38,538 nucleotides of DNA from Lysobacter antibioticus (GTDB lineage: Bacteria > Pseudomonadota > Gammaproteobacteria > Xanthomonadales > Xanthomonadaceae). Position 1 is the first letter of the stretch. Each line of letters starts with the position of its first letter. A model generated the notes under the pieces. It was not told the origin of the DNA and did no database searches. It saw nothing but the letters and a program-made list of their open reading frames with translations. Below, piece by piece: positions 16,224-24,462 of the stretch. The position numbers and the translations under genes were made by a program. The DNA lies in the NCBI RefSeq assembly GCF_000731095.1, contig NZ_JMTZ01000070.1, forward strand, positions 1 to 38,538. Reading direction: 5' to 3'.

Positions 16224-17282
16224 TCAATCGCCGGAGTGTTGGCTCGCCAGACCCAGATCCAGGCGCACCAGGCGGCCGAGGCGGTCGCGGCGTTGCGCAC
16301 GCAGATACCAATGCTGCGCGAGCCGTTCGAGCCGCAGCGGCGGCCGTACCGGTTCGCCCCACAGCGTGAGCTCGTAGTGGCGTTCGTGCAGCCAATAGAG
16401 CAGGCGATCGAGCTCGGCCGCATCGTCGGGCAGGCACAGGTCGGCATCGGCGGGCGGACGCGGCAAAGCCTGCGGCCCCTGTTCGAGCCAACGCGCGAAG
16501 CTGCCGTACAGCGTGTACTCGAAACCGGCCGCGCGCATCGCTTCGAGTTCGCTGCGGGTGCTGTCGAGGCAGACCGTCTCGGCGACTTTCTGGAAGACCA
16601 GCGCGTACTCGTGGCTGCGGTTGCTGCGGGTGGAGGCAGCGGGCAGCGGTTCGACGTCGCGCTCGTAGCACAGCAGCCGTTCTTCGCGCGCCACGAACAG
16701 TTCGCCGAGCACGCGGCCCAAGTCCCAGGCCAGCGGCAACATGCGGCCTTCCACGACCACGTTCTCGGCCATCGCGATGCACAAGCCGCCATCGGGCAAG
16801 GCCTTGCGCACGGCGTGGAAGATGTCGCGCAGACGCTGCAGGTAAGCGGCGTAGTCGCGTTCGTCGTAGAGCTGGCCTGCGTTTGCGCCGGCCTGCGGCC
16901 AGCGACAGCCGAAGTAGGGCAGGCTGGTCAGGCACAGGTCGATCGGGCGCGGGATCTCGACCTGCGGCAGGCCGCCGACCGCGATCGGCGCTTCGACGCC
17001 GTGGCGCGCGAGGCGCTCGCGGGCGAGCGCGGCGCGGCCGGCGTCGATTTCGGTGCCGCAGCCGCTGCGGCCTTCGAGCGCGGCGGCGAGCAAGGTCGTG
17101 CCGAAGCCGCAGAACGGATCGAATACGCATTGCCCGGGTTGAGAGAAATGCCGCACGAACGGCCGCATCTGGTTGACCCAGCCGCAGTCGCGCCCGGCCA
17201 GGCCGTCGCGCTCGCGCAGATCCTCGGGCAGGCGATGCTCGGGCGGATCGGGCGTCAGCACCCACCAACTACGGCTGTCCAT
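16224..17282 (-). CDS. DNA methyltransferase fused to a nucleotidyltransferase-like domain
   Basis: A 352-residue two-domain protein. Residues 1-230 look like an amino-group (N6A/N4C) DNA methyltransferase: AdoMet motif DPFCGFGTTLLAA at 55-67, GCGTEID at 74-80, catalytic-type motif TSLPYFG at 119-125 (the usual SPPY changed to SLPY) and HEYALVFQK at 224-232. Residues 238-345 carry a polymerase-beta-type nucleotidyltransferase signature, YGSFARW at 259-265 followed by ADADL at 278-282, plus LLYWLHERHYEL. The ATG at 17282 has GGGAG upstream and overlaps the radical SAM stop by 14 bases, so the two are translationally coupled. No restriction endonuclease gene is next to it. Both domain calls are from motifs read by eye; the fusion's role is unknown. 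Confidence 0.8.
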   Translation of the reverse strand: MDSRSWWVLTPDPPEHRLPEDLRERDGLAGRDCGWVNQMRPFVRHFSQPGQCVFDPFCGFGTTLLAAALEGRSGCGTEIDAGRAALARERLARHGVEAPIAVGGLPQVEIPRPIDLCLTSLPYFGCRWPQAGANAGQLYDERDYAAYLQRLRDIFHAVRKALPDGGLCIAMAENVVVEGRMLPLAWDLGRVLGELFVAREERLLCYERDVEPLPAASTRSNRSHEYALVFQKVAETVCLDSTRSELEAMRAAGFEYTLYGSFARWLEQGPQALPRPPADADLCLPDDAAELDRLLYWLHERHYELTLWGEPVRPPLRLERLAQHWYLRAQRRDRLGRLVRLDLGLASQHSGD

Positions 17283-18402
17283 GTGCGGGCTCCCAGAGAA
17301 TGTCGCGGTCGGGCTGCCAACCCGCGCACAGGCGGCCGTTGGCGTGGAAGACGAGTTTGTAGAGATCGCCGCTGGCATGGCGACGGTGCATCGCGGTGTA
17401 GTCGGAGGATTCGAACACCACCTCCAGGCCGCGACGCTCGTCGCGCAGTCGCAGGTTCCAGAAGTAATAGCCCTCGGTGATCCGTTGCGGGGTCATCCGC
17501 GACCACCACGGTGCGGTCATGCAATCGGCCAGCACCGCTTCGATGGCGACGCGCTCGCGTTCGATGTAGCGGCGGCTGGCGTTGTCGCGATAGTCCGGGC
17601 CGAGGCGCGAGAACTCGCGGAAGATCACCGTGCTCGCGCCGCAGCGCTGCGCCCAGTCCAGATAGGCGTCGATACCGGCGGCATCGTCGACGCCGCCGTG
17701 TTGGAGGATGCAGACCTGACGCAGCGGCAGCGCGTCGGCGATACCGCGCGCGACACGCTCGAACACAGCGGCATCGGCGATGGCCTCGTGCTCGCGGAAA
17801 CGCATGATGGCCTGGTTGCGCAAGGGGTCGGGATGGTGGCGCGACAGCTCCACCCAGGACAGCCCGAAGGCTTGCAGCGCGGCGATCAGTTCGGCGCCGC
17901 GTCCGCGGGCGAAGCCGGCGCCGTTGCTGTAGAGCACGCGTTCCTCGACGACGACGCCATCGCGTTCGGCCACGGCGAGCGTGTTCAGCAATTGCAGGAA
18001 CCAGGTCTCGTCGTCGCTGGCCTCCAGCCCCGACAGCGACCACGACAGCGGCACGCCGCGCAGCTGCACCAGCGCCTGCGACAAGCTCGCGAAGTAGTCG
18101 GCGCCGGGCCGCAGAGTCTGCGCGAGCGTCCCGCTGTCGAGCGGGCGCAGGGTTTCCGAGCAGAACCGGCACCGCGCCGAGCAGGCGCGCGCCGAAGCAT
18201 AAGGAGTGAAGGTGATCGGTTGGGCGAAGCGGTAGTCGCGGCCGTTAAAGCGATGCGGATACCAGCGAGTGTGGTCGTCGCCGGGCGCGCGGCGGGCGAG
18301 CTGCGGGGTGGCCGCGCGGAGGCGTTCGAACAAGGGCGAAGCGGCGCTGAGGGGCAGGCTGGCCGGATCGGCGGCGGCAAGCCCTTCGAGAGGGGCTGGC
18401 AT
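17269..18402 (-). CDS. Radical SAM protein of unknown function
   Basis: A 377-residue radical SAM enzyme. The [4Fe-4S] motif is CSARCRFC with Cys74, Cys78 and Cys81 (CX3CX2C), followed by the barrel: SWSLSGLEAS (likely the SAM-binding 'GGE'-type strand), VLYSNGAGF, GLSWVELSRHHPD, VCILQHGGVDD and VIFREFSRLG. The C-terminal 90 residues (MTPQRITEGYYFWNLRLRDE, YTAMHRRHASGDLYKLVFHA, GRLCAGWQPDRDILW) form an extra domain with one Cys and no obvious SPASM or TRAM pattern. AGGA precedes the ATG. The methyltransferase-nucleotidyltransferase gene overlaps its 3' end; nadV lies 112 bases upstream on the same strand. The reaction cannot be assigned. Confidence 0.88.
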   Translation of the reverse strand: MPAPLEGLAAADPASLPLSAASPLFERLRAATPQLARRAPGDDHTRWYPHRFNGRDYRFAQPITFTPYASARACSARCRFCSETLRPLDSGTLAQTLRPGADYFASLSQALVQLRGVPLSWSLSGLEASDDETWFLQLLNTLAVAERDGVVVEERVLYSNGAGFARGRGAELIAALQAFGLSWVELSRHHPDPLRNQAIMRFREHEAIADAAVFERVARGIADALPLRQVCILQHGGVDDAAGIDAYLDWAQRCGASTVIFREFSRLGPDYRDNASRRYIERERVAIEAVLADCMTAPWWSRMTPQRITEGYYFWNLRLRDERRGLEVVFESSDYTAMHRRHASGDLYKLVFHANGRLCAGWQPDRDILWEPAHGQP

Positions 18403-18514
18403 GGGCGGGTCCTGTTTGGGGCGTGCGTGGTCGGGTGGTCGAGAGCGAGGAGGATGCGGCTACGGCGTGCGCCTTGTAATGACGCACCCGGCAGCAACTC
18501 AACCAAGCCTCACC

Positions 18515-19939
18515 TCAAAGCCGCGCCGCGTTGGCCAGCGCGCGCACCTGGGCGAAGGTCCAGTCGTTGACGATGCGACCGTCCTCCCACACCGTCACCA
18601 TGGCATCGTCGAAGCCCATGGGCTTGACCGCTTCTTCCAGCGAAGCCGCTTCCGGCGGCACCGGCACGGTCTTGAAGTGGCCGTACTCGCGATGCCGCAC
18701 CAGGGTCATGCGGCCGCGCTTGCTCGACTTGCCCTTGTCGGTGACCGGGTCCTTGTAGACGTCGATCCATTCGCCGTCGATGCGCGCGGCCGAACACTTG
18801 AGCGCGAACTTCTGCGTGTCGCGGTCCAGGCGTTGCAGCAGCGCGCCGCCCATGCCGAAGGCGAGGTTGTCGGTGGCGTAGCCGTAGCTGGTGATGCGTT
18901 CGAGGATCGCGCGGATGCTGGTCGGGTTGATGCCGTCGCCCTGGATCACCCGCACGTGGTTGAGCACCTTGTAGCCCTTGCCGTTTACGGTGTGGCCGAA
19001 GGCTTCGTCGAGCATGCTCACGCATTGGTGGACGACGTCGACCGGGTCGCCCGAGTCCGGCCGCACCACCAGGGTCGCGCCGGAGGCGATGACTTCATCG
19101 CGCAGGGTCTTGCCCCAATGCTCGCGGATCGCGTGGAAGATGTCGTAGCTGTCGGAGACCACGGCCACGATCGCGCCGGGCTTGCCGAACTGGGTCAGCA
19201 TGTTGCGATAGGCGTCGACCTCGTGCTCGCGGCCCCAACTGGTGATGGTGCTGTGCTCGGCCGCCGGAATCGAATAGCCCGCCATCGGCTCGTGGTAGTA
19301 GCGGCGCGCCAACAGCAGGCCGGAGACGGTGTCGGTGCCGAGGAAGTTGACCAGGTGCGCGGCGCCGCCGAACGCCGCCGATTCGGTGCTCGATACGCCG
19401 CGCGCGCCGAAGTCGTGCAGCTTGAACGGCAACTGGCCTTCCGGGTCGTCGCTGGTGCGTTCGAGGAACTGGCGGATGGTCTGCTTGGCGTGCCAGCTGA
19501 TCGTCGCCACGGTTACCGGGTACCACAGCCGCAGCAGCAGGGTTTCCAGATACGACGGCACCCAGTAGGCCTGCGGGTCGGTCGACTCGATCGTCACCAA
19601 GGCCTGGTGGGTCGGCACCACCGTGCCCTCGGGCACGGCGCGGATGCGGATCGGCAACAGGCCGCCGTGGGTGTCGACGATGTAACGCCAGCCGGCTTCG
19701 TTGAAGGGCTCGCCATGGGCGGCGAACAGGTCGCGCGCCTCGTCGACGTCGGCGTGGGTGACCGGCTTGGCCAGGTACTCCTTGAGGATCGCCTGCAGGC
19801 CGAAGAACACGGTGCGGTCGTGCACGCCGCCGCGCGATTCCACATAGAAGAAGGTGGCGTCGGTGCCGGGCGGGTATTGCAGCCAGTGGCTGGCCTTGTA
19901 GCTGTCGGTGTTGAGCAGCAGGTTGTCGAGGCATTGCAT
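18515..19939 (-). CDS. nadV: Nicotinamide phosphoribosyltransferase
   Basis: Makes NMN from nicotinamide and PRPP, the first step of the two-step NAD salvage route that avoids deamidation. The 474 residues match NadV/NAMPT length. Recognisable segments are NLLLNTDSYKASHWLQYPPG at the N-terminus, FHDFGARGVSS-like FKLHDFGARGVSSTESAAFGG, PAAEHSTITSWG, VSDSYDIF, LVVRPDSGDPVD, VIQGDGINPTSI and NLAFGMGGALLQRLDRDTQK, which are PRPP/nicotinamide site motifs. AAGGAG lies before the ATG at 19939; a longer frame to 19984 lacks such support. The NMN adenylyltransferase gene is 75 bases upstream, completing the pathway in one probable operon. Confidence 0.95.
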   Translation of the reverse strand: MQCLDNLLLNTDSYKASHWLQYPPGTDATFFYVESRGGVHDRTVFFGLQAILKEYLAKPVTHADVDEARDLFAAHGEPFNEAGWRYIVDTHGGLLPIRIRAVPEGTVVPTHQALVTIESTDPQAYWVPSYLETLLLRLWYPVTVATISWHAKQTIRQFLERTSDDPEGQLPFKLHDFGARGVSSTESAAFGGAAHLVNFLGTDTVSGLLLARRYYHEPMAGYSIPAAEHSTITSWGREHEVDAYRNMLTQFGKPGAIVAVVSDSYDIFHAIREHWGKTLRDEVIASGATLVVRPDSGDPVDVVHQCVSMLDEAFGHTVNGKGYKVLNHVRVIQGDGINPTSIRAILERITSYGYATDNLAFGMGGALLQRLDRDTQKFALKCSAARIDGEWIDVYKDPVTDKGKSSKRGRMTLVRHREYGHFKTVPVPPEAASLEEAVKPMGFDDAMVTVWEDGRIVNDWTFAQVRALANAARL

Positions 19940-20014
19940 GACGGGAAGCTCCTTCGCGTCGAGTGTGGCCGGCGGTCTGTCCACCGGCGCGGAAAGCCGG
20001 GCGGTCCGGGTGGA

Positions 20015-21070
20015 TCAGCCGCGGCCGAGAAAGTATTCGAGGATGTGCAGATGGTCTTCGTAGAGCTGGGGGCCCATCTCCAGCGCTTCGGCCACCGCGA
20101 TCCAGCGCGCCTTGTCGGCGTCGTCGCCGCCGCGCACCGGCGGCAGTTCGCCGCTCGGGAAATCGAAGTGGTAGGCGTGGGTGATGGTGCGGCCGCGCGC
20201 GCTGCGTTCGGGGTGATCGAACACGCGCTCGCTCTTCAGCGAGCCCTTCAGCACCGGCAGCGGCAGCTTGAGCCGGGTTTCCTCGCGCAGCTCTCGCAGG
20301 CAGGCGTCGAGCAGGCCTTCGTGTTGGCCGACGAAACCGCCCGGCAGCGCCCACAGGCCCTTGCCCGGCTCGGCGCGGCGGCGCACCAGCAAGACGTGGC
20401 CGGAATGCACCACGACCGCGTCGGTGGTGACGAAGGTCGGCGGGTAGGGCGCATCGGCCCAGGCCGCGCGGTAGTGCTCGATGAACTGGTACTCGGCGAC
20501 CAATTGGGTGAAGGCCGGCGAGCTCTTGCGGAAGGCTTCGAGCATGTCGAACACCGGGCCGGGCACGTTGGCGCGGATCAGCATCAGGCCGCCGTGGCTG
20601 TCGATCTGGTTGGCCTCGAACAGATAGCGGCGCAGCTCGGTCGCCGACAAGGTCGCGGTGTGGCTGACGTCGACCAGCGGCCACTGCGGAAACTCGCGCA
20701 GGTAATAGCTGGAGGCGTCCTTGTCCATGCCGATCAGGCCGACCCGCGATTCGCTGCCGCCGCCGTCGTGGCGGACCGCCTCGGCGACGGTACGCTGCAC
20801 GCTGGCGATCCACTGGCTCTCGTTGTAGAGATGGTCGCGCAACGGCTGCACGATCAGCCGCTCGCCGGCGTCGGCCAGGGTGACCTGGATCATCACCGCG
20901 CGCTCGGCGACGGTGAAAGGGTTCTTGATGGTGCGGGGCGTGTCGGCGGAACCGACCAGGAAGATGACCTTGCGGGCCTTGCCCAGCGCGTGGCGGGCGA
21001 CGGCGGCGTGGCCGTTATGGAAGGGCTCGAAGCGCCCGATGAAAACGAGGTAATCGAATTCGATTGCCAT
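20015..21070 (-). CDS. Bifunctional NMN adenylyltransferase / Nudix hydrolase
   Basis: A 351-residue fusion. Residues 1-180 are an NadM-type adenylyltransferase that joins NMN and ATP to NAD, with [10 protein letters not shown] at 12-21 (nucleotidyltransferase HxGH) and later LPL-like [11 protein letters not shown] and [10 protein letters not shown]. Residues about 200-345 are a Nudix hydrolase with the box [20 protein letters not shown] then ET, matching GX5EX7REUXEE; in related fusions this domain cleaves ADP-ribose. The same architecture is known from cyanobacteria and several proteobacteria, usually beside nadV as here. GAGGGA precedes the ATG. It is the first gene of the minus-strand NAD salvage cluster. 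Confidence 0.95.
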   Translation of the reverse strand: MAIEFDYLVFIGRFEPFHNGHAAVARHALGKARKVIFLVGSADTPRTIKNPFTVAERAVMIQVTLADAGERLIVQPLRDHLYNESQWIASVQRTVAEAVRHDGGGSESRVGLIGMDKDASSYYLREFPQWPLVDVSHTATLSATELRRYLFEANQIDSHGGLMLIRANVPGPVFDMLEAFRKSSPAFTQLVAEYQFIEHYRAAWADAPYPPTFVTTDAVVVHSGHVLLVRRRAEPGKGLWALPGGFVGQHEGLLDACLRELREETRLKLPLPVLKGSLKSERVFDHPERSARGRTITHAYHFDFPSGELPPVRGGDDADKARWIAVAEALEMGPQLYEDHLHILEYFLGRG

Positions 21071-21210
21071 GAGAATCCCTCACGGAGTTGACTCGCCGCC
21101 GGTCTGTCCGAGGGCGTGGAGAAAATGCTACGCCGATGGCGCGCGCCGTCAAGTGCCGGCGTCGCCCGCAGGCTGCGCATACAATCGGCCGACTTTGCAT
21201 GGAGGCAGCG

Positions 21211-22203
21211 ATGGCGATGATCGTTCCGGAGTACTGGGCCGAAGCCCGGGTTCACGAGGCGTTCGATAAAGGCCATGCGAGCGGGCGGCGTTCGCTGACG
21301 GTGCGTCGCTTCGGGTGGTCCGACGCGAGCCTCGGCGAGGCGCAGGCGATGGCCGACGCGCGGGCGCGCGACGCCTTCGACCGCATCCTCGCCGGCGAGA
21401 GCCTGCTCAAGCGCGAGCCGCGCGTGCCCTACGACGCCGAGGGTCTGCCGATCCGCGAACAGATCGTCGAGCGCGACGGCGACCTCGTCGTCACCCGCAA
21501 CAGTTACGGCGCGCGCTGCCTCAACACGCCCGAAGTCTTGTTCGCCGACGTCGATTTCGACGAGCCGGTCTCGGCCTGGCGCAAGGGTTATTTCTGGACT
21601 TCGCTCGCGTCCGCCATCGGCGTCGGCGTGGCGACGCACTGGGGCTTGGGCGTGCTGACGATGATCGCGATGCTGTGGCTGTTCGCCTGGATCGCCAGCG
21701 TGCAGTCGCGGCGCAGGCACCGCGCCGACGGCGGACCCGAAGGCCGCGCGACGGCGCGCATCAAGGCCTTCGTCGCCGCGCATCCGGACTGGCATCTGCG
21801 TTTGTATCGCACGCCGAAGGGCTTGCGGCTGCTGGCCATGCACCGCGTGTTCGATCCGAACGAAGCGGCGGTGATCGAGTTCTTCGATGCGGTCGGCGCC
21901 GATTCGTACTACGCGTTGTTATGCCGGCGCCAGCATTGCTTCCGCGCACGGGTCAGCCCCAAGCCCTGGCGCATCGGCATTCACGCCTATCTGCGGCCGC
22001 GCCCCGGCGTATGGCCGATCGCCGCCGAGCGCTTGCCCGAACGCGAGCGCTGGGTCGCCGACTACGAGCGCAAGGCCGAGGGCTACGCCTCCTGCCGTTT
22101 CGTCGAGGCGCTCGGCAGCAGCGACTACGTCACCGCCACGCGCGGCGTGCAGCGCGCCCACGACGATTGGTGCAGGGCGACGACGACCTTGCCGTTGGCT
22201 TGA
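21211..22203 (+). CDS. Membrane protein of unknown function
   Basis: A 330-residue protein. Residues 1-120 are soluble and polar (EAQAMADARARDAFDRILAG, KREPRVPYDAEGLPIREQIV), then two adjacent membrane helices at about 127-142 and 144-164, then a basic RRRHR stop-transfer stretch and a soluble C-terminal domain with DWHLRLYRTPKGLRLLAMHR and WRIGIHAYLRPRPGVWPIA. I associate this arrangement with uncharacterised proteins of proteobacteria but cannot name a family. GGAGG five bases before the ATG at 21211 fixes the start; an ATG at 21199 in the same frame is less well placed. It is divergent from the NAD salvage cluster. Confidence 0.82.
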   Translation: MAMIVPEYWAEARVHEAFDKGHASGRRSLTVRRFGWSDASLGEAQAMADARARDAFDRILAGESLLKREPRVPYDAEGLPIREQIVERDGDLVVTRNSYGARCLNTPEVLFADVDFDEPVSAWRKGYFWTSLASAIGVGVATHWGLGVLTMIAMLWLFAWIASVQSRRRHRADGGPEGRATARIKAFVAAHPDWHLRLYRTPKGLRLLAMHRVFDPNEAAVIEFFDAVGADSYYALLCRRQHCFRARVSPKPWRIGIHAYLRPRPGVWPIAAERLPERERWVADYERKAEGYASCRFVEALGSSDYVTATRGVQRAHDDWCRATTTLPLA

Positions 22204-22269
22204 AGCGATGACCGGCGCGGCCGCGCTCGACGCGCGGCGCTTTCGATAGGCAGCCTCGATCAACGGCGC

Positions 22270-22497
22270 TCAGGCGCCGGCGACGACCTCGATCGTCACG
22301 CCCTCGCAGGCCACCGTCTGACCGGCGCGGATCTTGCAGGTCTTGCGCAGCTCGACCTGGCCGTCGACGCGGACTACGCCGCTGGCGACCATCGCCTTGC
22401 CGGCGCCGCCGCTGTCGCACAGGCCGACCAGTTTGAGCAATTGGTTGAGTTCGACGTGTTCGTGCTGGGCGTCGAGTTCGAAACGGATCGGTTGCAT
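22270..22497 (-). CDS. S4-domain RNA-binding protein (YbcJ-like)
   Basis: A 75-residue protein that is essentially one S4 domain: IRFELDAQHEHVELNQLLKL, VGLCDSGGAGKAMVASGVVR, VDGQVELRKTCKIRAGQTV. This matches the small YbcJ/YaaA-type S4 proteins thought to bind structured RNA, possibly on the ribosome. The start at 22497 is the family start; the open frame continues far upstream only as an antisense artefact. It is divergent from the oxidoreductase gene at 22670. Confidence 0.9.
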   Translation of the reverse strand: MQPIRFELDAQHEHVELNQLLKLVGLCDSGGAGKAMVASGVVRVDGQVELRKTCKIRAGQTVACEGVTIEVVAGA

Positions 22498-22669
22498 GCG
22501 GGCGGGGTCTGAGCGGGTGGGGCAGGGTCGCAGTGCTGAGACTTGGGCGCAAGACGTTTGCACTGTCGCGGGCGTACTCTCGCGTATGCAGTCGGCCGCC
22601 GGAGCCGGTGTGGATCGGATTCCGGCCACGCCGCAGCGCCCTGCCCACCGCCTCGAAGGACCTATCTTT

Positions 22670-23662
22670 ATGAAGAAAGCCCAGTACGCGCAGCGCGGCC
22701 CGGTGCCGCAGGACGTCATCGAGGCGGTCGAGTTCGAGGCGCCGCCGCTGGGCGCCGGCCAGGTGCTGATCGAGGTGCTGGCCGCGCCGATCAACCCCTC
22801 CGACGTACTCACATTGACCGGCGAGTACGGCCTGTTGCCGCCGCTGCCCGCGGTCGGCGGCAACGAAGGCGTGGGCCGGATCGCCGCGGTCGGGCCTGAG
22901 GTCGCCCATCCGCAAGTCGGGCAGACCGTGCTGTTGCCGATCCAGGGCGGCACCTGGGCAACCCACCTGGTCGCCTCGGCCAAGGGCCTGGTGCCCCTGC
23001 CCGACGGCGCCGATCCCAAGCAATTGGCGATGATCACCATCAATCCGCCGACCGCCCTGCTGATGCTCAGCGAGTTCGTCGACCTGCAGCCCGGCGACTG
23101 GGTGATCCAGAACGCGGCCAATTCCGCGGTCGGCAGCTATCTGATCCAACTGGCGAAGCGGCGCGGCCTGCGCACCATCAACGTGGTGCGGCGCGAGTCG
23201 GCGGTCGAGGCGGTGCGCGCGGCCGGCGCCGAGGTGGTGTTGGTCGACGGCGACGACCTCGCCAAGCGCGCGCGCGAAGTCACCGAGAAAGTGCCGATCC
23301 GGCTCGGCATCGATGCGGTCGGCGGCATCGCGACCCAGCACATCGCCCAATCGCTCGGCGAAGGCGGGGTGCTGGTCAACTACGGCGCGATGAGCGGCGA
23401 GGCCTGTTCGATCTCGCCGGCCTCGTTCGTGTTCCGCGACGTGACCCTGCGCGGTTTCTGGCTGTCGCGCTGGTTCCAGGCGGCGACGCCGCAGCGCCGC
23501 GCCGAGGTGTTCGGCGAGATCGGGCGCCTGGTCGCGAGCGGGCAACTGACCGCACGGGTGCAGGCGACCTACGGCCTGGACCAGATCAAACAGGCAGTCG
23601 CCGCGGCCGCCGCCGGCGAGCGCGACGGCAAGATCCTGATCCTGCCCAACGGCCCGGTCTGA
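22670..23662 (+). CDS. MDR enoyl reductase / NADPH:quinone reductase-like protein
   Basis: A 330-residue zinc-free medium-chain reductase of the mitochondrial enoyl-reductase (ETR/MECR) type. The N-terminal domain has VLAAPINPSDVLTLTGEYG and VGGNEGVGRIAAVG; the cofactor domain has WVIQNAANSAVGSYLIQLAK with the NADPH-type loop VVRRESAVEAVRAAGA, and the C-terminus FVFRDVTLRGFWLSRWFQ, all standard for ETR. Likely reaction: NADPH reduction of a 2-enoyl thioester or a quinone. AAGGA lies before the ATG. A MAPEG gene follows after 13 bases, so the two form a transcription unit. Confidence 0.92.
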   Translation: MKKAQYAQRGPVPQDVIEAVEFEAPPLGAGQVLIEVLAAPINPSDVLTLTGEYGLLPPLPAVGGNEGVGRIAAVGPEVAHPQVGQTVLLPIQGGTWATHLVASAKGLVPLPDGADPKQLAMITINPPTALLMLSEFVDLQPGDWVIQNAANSAVGSYLIQLAKRRGLRTINVVRRESAVEAVRAAGAEVVLVDGDDLAKRAREVTEKVPIRLGIDAVGGIATQHIAQSLGEGGVLVNYGAMSGEACSISPASFVFRDVTLRGFWLSRWFQAATPQRRAEVFGEIGRLVASGQLTARVQATYGLDQIKQAVAAAAAGERDGKILILPNGPV

Positions 23663-23675
23663 TGAGGACGCGCGC

Positions 23676-24065
23676 ATGAGCATCGAACTGCAGATGCTGG
23701 CCTGGTCGATCGTGCTTGCGATCGTGCATTTGCTGGTCGCGGCGACCTTCATGACCCAGCAACGCGGGGTGCGCTGGAACGCCAGCGCCCGCGACGGCAC
23801 TCCCGAGCCCCTGGCCGGCGTGGCTGCGCGGGTGGACCGCGCCTGGCGCAACTTCCTCGAAACCTTCCCTTTGTTCGCCGCGGCGGTGCTCGCGGTCGGG
23901 CTGGCTGGCCGCGGCAACGACGACACCGCGCTCGGTGCGCAGCTCTACTTCTGGGCGCGGCTGGTCTACGTGCCGGTGTATGCGGCCGGCATTCCCTACC
24001 TGCGTTCGGCGGTGTGGGCGGTGTCGCTGTGGGGCCTGATCAAGCTGGTCTGGGCGCTGTTCTGA
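23676..24065 (+). CDS. MAPEG family membrane protein
   Basis: A 129-residue protein with four hydrophobic segments (about 5-25, 65-82, 88-107 and 110-128). AARVDRAWRNFLETFPLFAA is the MAPEG signature region (R..A..NF.E..P.F), and LYFWARLVYVPVYAAGIPYL matches the conserved second half. The family includes glutathione-dependent enzymes of membrane lipids, but many bacterial members are uncharacterised. GAGGA precedes the ATG. It follows the enoyl-reductase gene in the same transcript and ends two bases from the convergent GIY-YIG gene. Confidence 0.93.
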   Translation: MSIELQMLAWSIVLAIVHLLVAATFMTQQRGVRWNASARDGTPEPLAGVAARVDRAWRNFLETFPLFAAAVLAVGLAGRGNDDTALGAQLYFWARLVYVPVYAAGIPYLRSAVWAVSLWGLIKLVWALF

Positions 24066-24067
24066 GC

Positions 24068-24337
24068 TCAGGCCGGGACGGTTGCGGCCGCCGCGTTCGC
24101 GCAAAGTGCGCGTTTCGCGGTCGGCGACAGCTGCTTGATCGCGTACTCCGCACGCAGCGCCGACGAACGGTCCGGGTGCGGAAACTGCGCCAGCAGTCGC
24201 AACGGCGGGTGCGAACGGGTGTAGCGCGCGCCCTTGCCGGCGACGTGTTCGGCATAGCGGCGCTCCACATCGACGGCAATACCCGTGTACAGGCTGCCGT
24301 CGCGGCATTCGATCAGATAGACGTACCAGGCGGACAT
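24068..24337 (-). CDS. GIY-YIG nuclease domain protein (UPF0213-type)
   Basis: An 89-residue protein made of one GIY-YIG domain. It opens with WYVYLIECRDGSLYTGIAVD (the GIY and YIG strands as VYL and YTG), continues with ERRYAEHVAGKGARYTR carrying the catalytic-type Arg, and ends with the Glu-containing AEYAIKQLSPTAKRAL helix. This is the small UPF0213/YhbQ group, whose role in DNA handling is unsettled. The start at 24337 fits the family; an upstream in-frame ATG at 24388 would add 17 unlike residues. Confidence 0.9.
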   Translation of the reverse strand: MSAWYVYLIECRDGSLYTGIAVDVERRYAEHVAGKGARYTRSHPPLRLLAQFPHPDRSSALRAEYAIKQLSPTAKRALCANAAAATVPA

Positions 24338-24462
24338 GCCGCATAGCCTAGCCGGGGCCGGGGCGACCTGGCCGAAACTGGAGGGCAAAAGTCCGAAGCC
24401 CGATAGCGATCACGTCCATACGCCTGCGAACGTCATTGCCAGGTCAGGAAGCGCTCACCACA

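Noticed and set aside
18269-21091. A 940-codon open frame on the plus strand
   Set aside because: It runs antisense to the radical SAM, nadV and nadM-Nudix genes, whose protein families are unmistakable. Long antisense frames are expected at this GC content, and its composition (His/Gln/Ala/Gly/Arg-rich, no motifs) is not protein-like.
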